Positions 19,203-27,498 of a stretch of 64,000 bases of DNA are shown here, piece after piece. Under the pieces are notes generated by a model. The model was given only the letters and a program-made list of their open reading frames with translations, had not been told where the DNA came from and made no database searches. How positions within the stretch are numbered: the stretch's first letter is position 1; every line of letters starts with the position of its first letter. Source of the stretch: Clostridium sp. OS1-26 (GTDB taxonomy: Bacteria; Bacillota; Clostridia; Clostridiales; Clostridiaceae); NCBI RefSeq assembly GCF_030915445.1, contig NZ_CP133264.1, positions 1,116,001 to 1,180,000 on the forward strand. Direction: 5' to 3'. The translations under genes and the position numbers were made by a program.

Positions 19203-19253
19203 ATTATACTAGGGTGACTACAAAATGCTTCACAATTCTTCACAATTCTTCAC
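19203..19253 (-). promoter_or_regulatory. Permease promoter with three tandem 10-bp repeats in the -35 region
   Basis: On the minus strand three direct repeats (GTGAAGAATT, GTGAAGAATT, GTGAAGCATT; 19224-19253) run into a TATAAT at 19203-19208. The -35 hexamer expected 17 bases upstream is poor (GAAGCA) and lies inside the last repeat. One-turn phasing and a weak -35 suggest an activator site. The Bacillus GlnL site also has 10-bp periodicity, so the adjacent GlnL-like regulator is the obvious candidate. Confidence 0.5.
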
Positions 19254-19263
19254 GCAAAAGCGA

Positions 19264-19296
19264 AATGCTTTTAAAATTCTAAACTTTAAAAGCATT
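19264..19296 (-). terminator. Terminator of the two-component operon
   Basis: Stem AATGCTTTTAAA / TTTAAAAGCATT just past the response-regulator stop codon; no clear long T-run. Confidence 0.5.
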
Positions 19297-19309
19297 GCTT
19301 AATTTCAAA

Positions 19310-20218
19310 TCATTTGTATGAATTATCTGCAAACACATCCTCAGCCCTATAAAACTCAATATATGCGATCAGGGAATCTCTAGTAATCTTCGCATTGTAA
19401 CAACAATCCCTCAAAAACTTTCCTATTATTACCTTTCCACCAGTTTTATTCTTCCCCTTAATAAAATCCATCTCGGCTTTAACACTTGCAAAATCAAACA
19501 TACCTTTGGAGTACTCCTGAAAACTTTCATTATAATAATCTTCTATTCCTATATATGCAAGATTCGTCAATCCAGTCTTAATTGCCCTCCTCATTCTTTG
19601 TTGTACTGTTTTGGGACTATCCCCAATAATACTACATAAATCATTAAAATTGCATTCTTCAAATGATTTTTTTGTTTCTAACAAATACATGCAGATTTTG
19701 ATAATATCACTCGTTCCCTTTTCACCTAACATTCCAAATTTACTTAAAACATGCTTGATTCTTTTCATATTATCGTCTTTATTGTCTTGAGGTTTTTTTT
19801 GAGGATTCATATCTTTAAATACTTTTTTTATATCATAAAGCATATTTTCAATTTCAATTTTTTCAGCAACTTTACTTGTAACTTTCTCTACTTCAATTTT
19901 ATTAATAGGCTTGCTGATAAAAAACTCAATTCCAGAATTATAGGAATCCTCTACTAACTTTATATCTGATACTTGAGAAATCATTATAAATTTAATTTTG
20001 GGTTTTAGCATCTTTACTTCTCTTACCAAACTATTACCATCCAATTTAGGTAGAAGCAAGTCAACTAATACAATATCCGGATTGCAAATCAATATTTCGT
20101 TAAGCGCTGTCTCTCCATCATTGGAGCTACCTATTACTTCACCTGACCCGTTTTCTTCAATCAAATTAGTCAGTATCTTAACAATATTAACATCATCGTC
20201 AATAATATAATATCGCAT
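19310..20218 (-). CDS. Response regulator with YcbB/GlnL-type output domain
   Basis: 302 residues. The receiver domain is residues 1-120 (IIDDDVNIVK acidic pocket, VDLLLPKLDG phosphoacceptor, SKPINK). The rest carries the YcbB-type DNA-binding region (IGDSPKTVQQRMRRAIKTGL, about 205-225). In Bacillus this family (GlnL) activates glutamine utilisation and transport genes. It starts five bases after the sensor kinase, after TAGGAGGTAAGCATA. The adjoining permease gene is the likely target. Confidence 0.88.
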   Translation of the reverse strand: MRYYIIDDDVNIVKILTNLIEENGSGEVIGSSNDGETALNEILICNPDIVLVDLLLPKLDGNSLVREVKMLKPKIKFIMISQVSDIKLVEDSYNSGIEFFISKPINKIEVEKVTSKVAEKIEIENMLYDIKKVFKDMNPQKKPQDNKDDNMKRIKHVLSKFGMLGEKGTSDIIKICMYLLETKKSFEECNFNDLCSIIGDSPKTVQQRMRRAIKTGLTNLAYIGIEDYYNESFQEYSKGMFDFASVKAEMDFIKGKNKTGGKVIIGKFLRDCCYNAKITRDSLIAYIEFYRAEDVFADNSYK

Positions 20219-20223
20219 TATGC

Positions 20224-21482
20224 TTACCTCCTAAATGAGCTTATTGGAATTTTTACTGTAAAAGTTGTATTTTTATTTTTTATAGATTGTACAGATATAC
20301 TTCCTTTAAAAATATCCTGGACCAGATCTCTTACCAAAGTAAGCCCTATACCTCTACATATACTACCAGTTTCCTTATTATACTTAGTAGAAAAGCCAGG
20401 GTTAAATATAAAATCTAAATTACTATCACTTATACCTGTTCCATTGTCAAATATAGAAAAGACATATTCATCTCCAATCTTCTCAATTTTTAGTTTAACC
20501 AATCCTCTTTTTTGTTATCTATAGCTTCTATACTATTAAAAATAAGGTTTCTTATAATTGACATCAAATAAAAATGTTCGAGAACATAAAATTCACATTC
20601 AACTCTGAAATCAAGTTCAATATCCAAATTTTTGGTGATTATGTAATCCTTTATATCTATTTCTAGAATATCTATAATATCCTTTATCTTCATGCGTTCA
20701 ATATCTATTTTATCATTAGCTATCTCCTCAAGTCCTCTCATAACCCTAATATAATCCTTTTTAATCTCGTGAACATCTTTAGCAATATCAAGCGTAAGAT
20801 TTTTCAATTCGTCAGGGTAATGATTCTCTGAAACGATCTCGTAAACTGAAAAGGATTTCTTCATTACGTCTTCTATTTCAGCAGCATTCTTATTCATGAA
20901 ATATATTTCACTTTTGAATCCAGAGGTTAATAATATCAATCTCCTATAGCGTTCTTCATGTTCTTCTTTTATAAGAAATGATTTATAATATTTCATTGCT
21001 ATTAATATAATTAAAGTCATTAAAGATCTTACACAAGCTACTATTAAAAGATCTTTTATCATATTGCTATTTATACCAGTTATTTGAGTTCTAATACTTA
21101 ATTCAACAATATTTGAAAAAAGATCGCAGAAAAATATTGAAATCATGAACTTTGTCAGATCCTTTTTCCTATTCTTATAATATAAAAAATAAAACATGAC
21201 TCCGTAAGTGGCGTAAAATGCTATTTCTGGCGTAATTGTTTTAAGGGTTTGGGCAAAATTCATAATACCAGAATAAATCCATAATGATTTATTAAATGAT
21301 GTGATTATTCCTGTGATTATCGCTGTTTTTATTGGATTTAAGCCAACATAATTATAAAGAAGTATAGAAAATACAACAACTGAAAAAGATATAGTAAAAC
21401 CCTGGATTAAAAAATTAAAATATATCTGAGATGCTATACTTACACAAATTACAACTACAAGAATATTCTTGAACTTTTTCAT
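20224..21482 (-). pseudogene. GlnK/YcbA-like sensor histidine kinase, apparent -1 frameshift
   Basis: The first frame (21482-20490) has about five N-terminal membrane helices (residues 1-160), a coiled linker and a Spo0B/GHKL-type helix ending in the N box (NLIFNSIEAIDNKK). The second frame (20502-20224) carries on directly with the ATP-binding G1 and G2 boxes (FSIFDNGTGIS, SICRGIGLTLV). They join at a run of six A near 20506-20511, and one extra base gives NKKRGLVKLKIEK. Like Bacillus GlnK (YcbA) it precedes its GlnL-like partner by five bases. As in that family, no classical H-box phosphoacceptor is obvious by eye. Real inactivation, an assembly error or slippage are all possible. Confidence 0.82.
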
Positions 21483-21538
21483 CTAGCACACCTCTCTTTC
21501 ATTTACTAATTCAATAATAGTATACTATAAATTTCACT

Positions 21539-21718
21539 TTAATTCATCAAAGTGTTTTTAAAAACTTTAAGTGCTGCAGCGCCTTCATAACTTTGTTTTA
21601 ATGGAACTATTTTATTGAATTCTTTAATTTCTGCTAAATACAACTCTTGATTTTCTTTTACGTGTACAAAAGAGACAACCCTAACTTTACATTGGATTGT
21701 CTTTTTTAACTGATACAT
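21539..21718 (-). CDS. Small 59-residue ORF coupled to the chemoreceptor gene by TAATG
   Basis: An ATG at 21718 overlaps the chemoreceptor stop codon as TAATG, the classic stop-start coupling. The frame stays open for 59 residues: a basic start ([20 protein letters not shown]), then an acidic helix and a last part GAAALKVFKNTLMN. I do not recognise the family; the end could be the remnant C-terminus of a larger protein. No strong Shine-Dalgarno is seen inside the receptor gene end, so translation would depend on coupling. Confidence 0.4.
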   Translation of the reverse strand: MYQLKKTIQCKVRVVSFVHVKENQELYLAEIKEFNKIVPLKQSYEGAAALKVFKNTLMN

Positions 21719-23418
21719 TAATCATTTAATTTAAATTGCTCTACCATATCTCTCATTACTTTTGCTTTATAATTAAGTGTTTCTGAAGATGCTGCAACTT
21801 CTTCTGATGATGCACTCATTTGCTGCATTGAGGCCGCTATTTCTTCTGAAGAAGCAGACATTTCTTCTGAAACTGATGAAACTGACTCCATATTATTTAT
21901 TATTACGTCTTTTTTATTATTTATATTTAATGCAATTTTATTGATGTTATCAATTTTAGGCAAGATTTCATTAACCGATTTTACTATGTCTTCAAATGAA
22001 TTTATAGATTTTTCTATGATTACTACTTGTCTATTCAACTTATTATTAACACTTTGAGTAGTATCCATAACTATACTGCTTTTCTCTGATATTTTACCAA
22101 CAAGATTACTTATATTTTCCGAGAATTCTTTTGATTGTTCTGCAAGTTTTCTTACTTCATCTGCAACAACAGCAAATCCTCTCCCTGATTCTCCTGCTCT
22201 TGCCGCTTCTATAGCTGCATTTAATGCAAGAAGGTTTGTTTGCTCGGATATGCTCTTTATTAAATCAGTTATCTCACTAACTTTCAATATGTCCATTCCA
22301 AGTCCTAAAACTTCATCTTTAGTTTCATTAAAATCATTTTCAATTTCTTCAATAGATTTTGTGACTAAGTTCATTTCTTTATTGCTTTCCGAGGACATTG
22401 AATTAATGGCTTTAGCATTACCGTTCACATCTTTAATGGATTCTACTATGTTTTCTATTTCACTTCCAAGATCACTTATAGTATTATTTACTTTAACAAA
22501 CTCTTCTGCTTGGTTACCTGCTCCATTTGCAACATCTTGTATTGTAGTAGATACTTCTTGAGATGATGAAGCCATTTCTTCTGATATAGCCGAAAGAGTT
22601 TCTGATTGATCCAATATATCCTTTGAATTCTCTTTGACCATCTTAATCATAGATGAAATGCTTTGTATCATATGTATAATTAAAAGGTTCATCTTTCCGA
22701 ATTCATTATTACTATCGTCTCGTATTTTAACAGTAAAATCTCCATTTGAAACTTGATTAAGGTTTTCTCCCATTTCATTGATTGAAATTTTAATTGTTTT
22801 TGTAATTAATAATGATACTATTAATAATACTATAAAAGCAATTATTACAATTACTATAAAATTTCTTATAGAATTTTTGTATATTGTATCTCCTTGTAAA
22901 ACAAGATTATTTGCTTCATCTATATTATATTTAACTAAGTCTCCAAGTCTTGTTAATGTATCAGAAGCAATTTTTTTAAGATTATTCATTTCATCCTCTG
23001 TTGGTTTCTTGCCATTCGACAGTTCAGAATTAATTTTATCCCATCCTGCCATATAATTCGACAATCCTTTTTTAACATCATCCATAATAACTTTTTCTTC
23101 ATTAGTCATATGTAATTGTTCATGTTGTTTTATGATTTTATTTATGTCAGTATGATATCCTTGTATTTCTGAATTAGAAGTATCTTTATAATTATACAAT
23201 GCTTCAGTAACTCCCGTCCTAATTAGCAAAAAATCTTTTCTTATGTCTGCCGCCTGCGTAGAAGGAATAAATCTATCTCTATACATTTTATCCATACTAG
23301 CATTAATTGTTTTAATATCAGTTATGGCAATTATTGATATTATCATCATTGCCATCATTGCAAAAGCAGATATAACCCTCACAGTAGTTACAATTTTTAA
23401 GTTTTTTAAAATTTTCAT
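21718..23418 (-). CDS. Methyl-accepting chemotaxis protein
   Basis: 566 residues from the ATG at 23418, which follows GGGGAGGATAATTGTT. Helix 1 at about 10-35 and helix 2 at about 185-210 frame a four-helix-bundle sensor domain of the 4HB_MCP type. A HAMP domain follows, then the cytoplasmic signalling domain with its hairpin tip ([38 protein letters not shown]). The heptad repeats near both ends ([20 protein letters not shown]) carry likely methylation glutamates and glutamines. The ligand is unknown. Confidence 0.95.
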   Translation of the reverse strand: MKILKNLKIVTTVRVISAFAMMAMMIISIIAITDIKTINASMDKMYRDRFIPSTQAADIRKDFLLIRTGVTEALYNYKDTSNSEIQGYHTDINKIIKQHEQLHMTNEEKVIMDDVKKGLSNYMAGWDKINSELSNGKKPTEDEMNNLKKIASDTLTRLGDLVKYNIDEANNLVLQGDTIYKNSIRNFIVIVIIAFIVLLIVSLLITKTIKISINEMGENLNQVSNGDFTVKIRDDSNNEFGKMNLLIIHMIQSISSMIKMVKENSKDILDQSETLSAISEEMASSSQEVSTTIQDVANGAGNQAEEFVKVNNTISDLGSEIENIVESIKDVNGNAKAINSMSSESNKEMNLVTKSIEEIENDFNETKDEVLGLGMDILKVSEITDLIKSISEQTNLLALNAAIEAARAGESGRGFAVVADEVRKLAEQSKEFSENISNLVGKISEKSSIVMDTTQSVNNKLNRQVVIIEKSINSFEDIVKSVNEILPKIDNINKIALNINNKKDVIINNMESVSSVSEEMSASSEEIAASMQQMSASSEEVAASSETLNYKAKVMRDMVEQFKLND

Positions 23419-23520
23419 AACAATTATCCTCCCCATTTTTACCACTTTCTTAAAATACCCTCTTACTTTTAGTTAATAATTTTATCATGAAGCTTTGCTT
23501 TTATATGTGTATCATAAAAC

Positions 23521-24822
23521 TTATTTAAACTTATTTAATAAATTAATAAATTCATCGGCAGCAACAGGCTTTCCAAAAATAAATCCTTGGATTTTTTCAC
23601 AATTAATTTTTTTCAACACTTGCAACTGCTCCTTCTGCTCTACGCCTTCAGCAATTATTTCAATATTAAGTTCATGTGCAAGCTTAATTATATTTTTTGT
23701 TATTATTAATTCTTTTTCTGAAGATTCTATTCTATCAATAAATGATTTATCTATCTTTATTCCATCTATAGGGAAGCAGTATAAATAATTTAATGATGAA
23801 TACTTTGTTCCAAAATCATCAATAAGTATTTTCATTCCTTTACTCCTTAATGCTGAAAGTATGTTTAACATATTCTTTGATGGATTTATTAGTATTCTTT
23901 CTGTTATCTCTACATTAATATATTTTGCTTCTACTTGCGTTTTTTCTAAGACTTCATCAATAAAACTTAAAAATGAAGTATCTCCAAATTGTGTTTCCGA
24001 AACATTTATTGACATACATAGGTTACCGAATCCCGATTTATGCCACTTTTTTAATTCTTTGCAGGCTCGATGAAAAACAAATTTTCCTATTTCATTAATC
24101 ATTCCATTTTGTTCAACTATATCAATAAAATATGAAGGGGTAAGTATTCCTTTCTTCGGATGTCTCCACCTTAATAATGCTTCCATTCCAAATACTTTCA
24201 TTGTATTAATATCTACCTGTGGCTGATAATATAATATAAATTCATTACTATATATTGCATTTATTAGTTCTTCTTCTACCTTCCCTCTTTCAATAGTTTC
24301 ATGATGCATTGTTTGTTCAAAAAACTTATATTTATCATTATGGCACTTTTTACTATAAGTTAAAGCTATTTCGGCATATTTGAGTATAGCCTCTATGTTT
24401 GTACTATCACGAGGATGTATGGCTATTCCAATATTAGTTGATATTCTTATTTGCTCTTTTCCTATATCGATTGGATAATCAAAGATTTTTAAAATATCCT
24501 TAATAATATTTTCTACTTCACTTTCACTAATTATATCTTTCAAGAGAATTAGTAGCGTATTTCCTCCAAATCTATATACTTTCCCTATATCTCTAATGGC
24601 CTGCTGTACTTTATAAAAAACAATTGTTAATACTGCATCTCCATATTCATATCCAAACCTATAATTATAGAATTTAAAATTACTAATATCTAAAAGACAA
24701 ACAGCAAATTTATCATCTTTTTTAAAATTATTATAAATTAATTTTTTGAAACTACTTATTGAATAATTAAGATTACAGAAGTCTAATAAAACTTCCCTAT
24801 TTCGTTCGTATTTTATTCTCAT
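23521..24822 (-). CDS. GGDEF-EAL protein, likely cyclic-di-GMP phosphodiesterase with degenerate GGDEF
   Basis: 433 residues from the ATG at 24822 after AGGAG. The GGDEF domain (about 10-165) has RFGGNTLLIL where an active cyclase has RxGGDEFxxL, so cyclase activity is unlikely. The EAL domain (about 180-425) keeps its key motifs: MEALLRW, NVEITE, IDDFGTKYSSL, KIDKSFI and IIAEGVE. It should hydrolyse cyclic di-GMP. There is no sensor domain or membrane segment, so regulation may come from the GGDEF remnant binding GTP. It lies behind a chemoreceptor gene in the same direction. Confidence 0.92.
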   Translation of the reverse strand: MRIKYERNREVLLDFCNLNYSISSFKKLIYNNFKKDDKFAVCLLDISNFKFYNYRFGYEYGDAVLTIVFYKVQQAIRDIGKVYRFGGNTLLILLKDIISESEVENIIKDILKIFDYPIDIGKEQIRISTNIGIAIHPRDSTNIEAILKYAEIALTYSKKCHNDKYKFFEQTMHHETIERGKVEEELINAIYSNEFILYYQPQVDINTMKVFGMEALLRWRHPKKGILTPSYFIDIVEQNGMINEIGKFVFHRACKELKKWHKSGFGNLCMSINVSETQFGDTSFLSFIDEVLEKTQVEAKYINVEITERILINPSKNMLNILSALRSKGMKILIDDFGTKYSSLNYLYCFPIDGIKIDKSFIDRIESSEKELIITKNIIKLAHELNIEIIAEGVEQKEQLQVLKKINCEKIQGFIFGKPVAADEFINLLNKFK

Positions 24823-25064
24823 AAATCTACTCCTTTGTTTACGTAAATGCCCAATCCTAATTATAAAATTTATATTTTGACTTTTCTTTTGATACACGTT
24901 ATTATTGATTAGAACAAAATAAATATTTTGTTCAAAAAATGATGATCTTATACCTATTTATCATTTCTTTAATCCAACATAATTCCATATATTCAAAATT
25001 ACGTTATCAACTTTTACATATCATTCCATATTATCACGATTTGTTGACATTGCTTTAATAAAAA
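24823..25064. other. Divergent intergenic region, no gene seen
   Basis: AT-rich, between the outward-reading EAL-protein gene and the recombinase gene. It must hold the minus-strand promoter. A TTGACA hexamer at 25044-25049 has no clear -10 at the right distance. Confidence 0.5.
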
Positions 25065-25093
25065 TTGGATTTTAACCTATATTATGCTATAAT
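25065..25093 (+). promoter_or_regulatory. Sigma-A-type promoter of the recombinase gene
   Basis: TTGGAT (25065-25070), 17-base spacer, TATAAT (25088-25093), about 50 bases before the ATG. Confidence 0.65.
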
Positions 25094-25143
25094 TTATTAG
25101 ACAAAATATTTATATTGTACAATTATCTAAAAAGGGGAAGGTC

Positions 25144-25744
25144 AATGGCAAGAAATTCTAGTAACAAAATTAAATATCTTACTCAACAGGAAGCGAAAAA
25201 TCTTTTTAACGCTATCATTAGCTTAGAAAGCGTACATGCAATTAGGGATTTATCAATTTTTAGGGTTGCATATAGATGTGGTTTGAGAGCCTCGGAAATT
25301 GCTTTAATTAAATTAGAAGATTATAATGCTTCAAAAGGCGAACTTTACTGCAAAAGGCTAAAAGGGAGTTGTAATAATACTATAAGACTTGATAGTAAAA
25401 CAAAAAACGCATTAGATAGATATATTCATGAAAATAGTATATCGTCTGATTCTGAAGTGCTGTTTAAAAGCCAAAAAGATAGGCCTATTTCCAGACAAAC
25501 TCTTGATTATCTGATGAAAAAATACTGTTCCCATGCTAATATTCATGATAAAAGTAAATACCACTTTCATTCTCTAAAACATACTACAGCAGTTCATTTG
25601 GCAGAGTCCGATATGGATATAAAAGAATTGCAATGGTGGCTTGGTCATAAATCTGTTTCAAATACAGAGATTTACTTTCAATTTACAACAAAACAGCAAG
25701 AGAAAATGTACTCTAAACTTGAAGAAAAAAGCGAAATGGTCTAG
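25144..25744 (+). CDS. Minimal tyrosine recombinase (catalytic domain only)
   Basis: 199 residues from the ATG at 25144 after AAGGGGAAGG. It holds just the XerC/D-like catalytic domain: the first arginine in RCGLRASEIALIK, the HxxRH box as HSLKH, GHKSVSNTEIYFQFT with histidine and the tyrosine nucleophile. The arginine of HxxRH is replaced by lysine, and the N-terminal core-binding domain is missing. This resembles small FimB-like or Tn-associated recombinases. It lies outside the Tn7-like element, so it is the original downstream neighbour of glmS. Its substrate is unknown. Confidence 0.85.
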
Positions 25745-25751
25745 AAAATAT

Positions 25752-25800
25752 AAAAAGTTGGGTGTGATTAAGATATATTAATTCAATACTCAACTTTTTT
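25752..25800 (+). terminator. Terminator of the recombinase gene
   Basis: Stem AAAAGTTGGGT / ACTCAACTTTT ending in a T-run, directly after the stop codon. Confidence 0.7.
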
Positions 25801-25834
25801 GTATACACGGAACAAGTTATTTTTCCACTAAAAA

Positions 25835-25930
25835 CAAACAAATCCTTGAACAGAAATGCAGTGTCTTCTGCACTCCGTCCAAGGACTATGAAAAAGCTTT
25901 ATTGTTTAGTTTACAATTTTATTATCTAGA
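25835..25930. repeat. Imperfect-hairpin repeat, copy A
   Basis: About 90 bp with a hairpin whose core is AGTGT-CTTCT-GCACT, flanked by CCTTG and CAAGG. A diverged copy lies at 33005-33110 inside the decayed transposon half. In copy B the T of the G-U pair is C, so the pair becomes C-G and the hairpin is kept. Origin unknown: structured RNA, old IS remnant or MITE. Confidence 0.5.
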
Positions 25931-25951
25931 TTAATACTTTATTATATTTAC

Positions 25952-25956
25952 ACAAC
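25952..25956. repeat. Target site duplication, left copy (ACAAC)
   Basis: Five bases directly outside the left terminus TGTAGG. The same ACAAC lies directly outside the right terminus at 45478-45482. Tn7 makes 5-bp duplications. Confidence 0.85.
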
Positions 25957-26104
25957 TGTAGGTTTGTAAAAAAGTTTGATTAAAATGTTCCTTATAAACG
26001 TTACTTCTTCATAAATATAAAGAGCTAAATTTTGAAAATAGTTTGATCAAAAGTTGGCTCTTTTCATTTTTATAAATATTTATTTTTGTAAAAAAGTTTG
26101 ATCA
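25957..26104. other. Left end L1 with three spaced TnsB-type binding sites
   Basis: Sites of about 20 bp at 25963-25982, 26031-26050 and 26085-26104 with consensus TTTGTAAAAAAGTTTGATCA. Three spaced sites in the left end is the Tn7 plan. Confidence 0.85.
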
Positions 26105-26256
26105 AATCCAAAATAGTATGAGTAACGATATTTTCTTACTATTCAGCTTCGTCATTTTTGTTTCTCAAATTAATTTTATATACATCAGTAATGATACTGT
26201 TGTTGCATCAAAGAAATATATACTTGTTGACAATGGAAATAATTTAATAATGAAAA

Positions 26257-26314
26257 AAAGAACCTCCTTTGGTTAAATAGATTTTGACAAGAAATCTACA
26301 AAAGGAGGTTCTTT
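26257..26314 (+). other. Leader hairpin hiding the transposase ribosome binding site
   Basis: Arms AAAGAACCTCCTTT and AAAGGAGGTTCTTT, with an inner pair TAGATTT/AAATCTA, pair the AAAGGAGG site of the following transposase remnant. Such hairpins are known in insertion sequences as a guard against read-through translation. Confidence 0.6.
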
Positions 26315-27346
26315 ATATTTGACTACTATTAATAATAAAATATTTTTTAATAAATTAACACATGTAATTTTGGGAAATGTACTAAACAAACTATAAAGAA
26401 ATATAATTCTGATTTTAGGGTGCAACATTTTGATACTAAATCACATTTATATTCAATGCTATTCTTTCAGTTAAAAGGACTAAATAACCTTCATGATTTA
26501 CAAACGCAAGTTTCTAATAATAACAAATTAAGAAAGCTAATAAGCATACCAATCGTTTCACAGTTATCAAAGAAAAATGCTAATAGAGATTATAGGATTT
26601 TTGAAGATCTTTATTATTACCTTGTTAATTACACTTATAAAAAGCTCGGAAGAGCTAAAGTCCAAAAAACTTACCTATATTAAAAATAATTGACTCAACC
26701 ATGATAGATCTTCCTTTTAATTAGCTAAATATTTTCAATATGATAATAAACAAAAACGCTCAGCTGTTAGAGTAAGTACATTGTTCAATGGTCCGTATCC
26801 CGAAAGGATTAATATTGTTATTGGAAAAGTAAATGATCGAAAATGTATCAGCAGAATGATTGAAGCTAAAAAGTGCATTTATCTTTTTGATAGAGGATAC
26901 TATAACTACAGTTGGTATGATAACTTTACAGATTATGGATTTGAATTTATAACAAGACAATCCTCAAATGCTTGTGTCGAGGAAATCCGAAACACCTATG
27001 TTGATAATGATTTTATATTTGACTATGAAATCACATTAGGAATGAATATACCAAAAATAGAACTCTCAATACCTATAGAGAAATTCTTGCCTTTGATGAA
27101 AATGAAGAAAAATTTAGAGTTTTAACGAATATATTTGACATGACATCTTAAGATTAAGAAATGTATAGGCTACAATAAGAATAGCATTAAGATTCAAGTA
27201 TATACAGCACTTATAACCTGTATGCTTATCTATATTTTAAAAGAAGTACTTAAAGTAAAAACTTCAATGCTCAGAGTCACGAGGATAATAAAATCTAATA
27301 TTCTAGAAAATACTGAGGATGTTCTTGAATATATTGTTGATTCATA
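26315..27346 (+). pseudogene. IS4-family transposase, multiply frameshifted
   Basis: Scattered frames read as one DDE transposase: an N-terminal part (HFDTKSHLYSMLFFQLKGLN at 26428 on), the first aspartate region (IIDSTMIDL near 26685) in another frame, a second part near 26781-27125 (LFDRGYYNYSW with the second aspartate) and a C-terminal part to about 27346. At least three frame changes and a stop are needed, so it is dead. It is cargo of the older transposon half. Confidence 0.8.
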
Positions 27347-27408
27347 ACATAAATTAAAATTTTAAAAACTACGTTTTAGATATATAGTTCAATAATATTA
27401 TAATTAAG

Positions 27409-27444
27409 AAGCCTACAGCATTTTTAATAGAAGCCGTAGGCTTT
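27409..27444. terminator. Terminator between the IS4 remnant and the surface-protein gene
   Basis: Stem AAGCCTAC / GTAGGCTT with an imperfect inner part and a T-run on the plus strand. On the minus strand it follows the surface-protein stop codon and could serve both sides. Confidence 0.65.
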
Positions 27445-27498
27445 TCTAACTTGTCAAGTATTTATTATTGGTTTAATGCAACACTAGTAGTTATTATC

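Noticed and set aside
21667..21705. Terminator between the chemoreceptor and the sensor kinase gene
   Set aside because: The imperfect hairpin is weak and lies inside the 59-residue coupled ORF, which is the better explanation.
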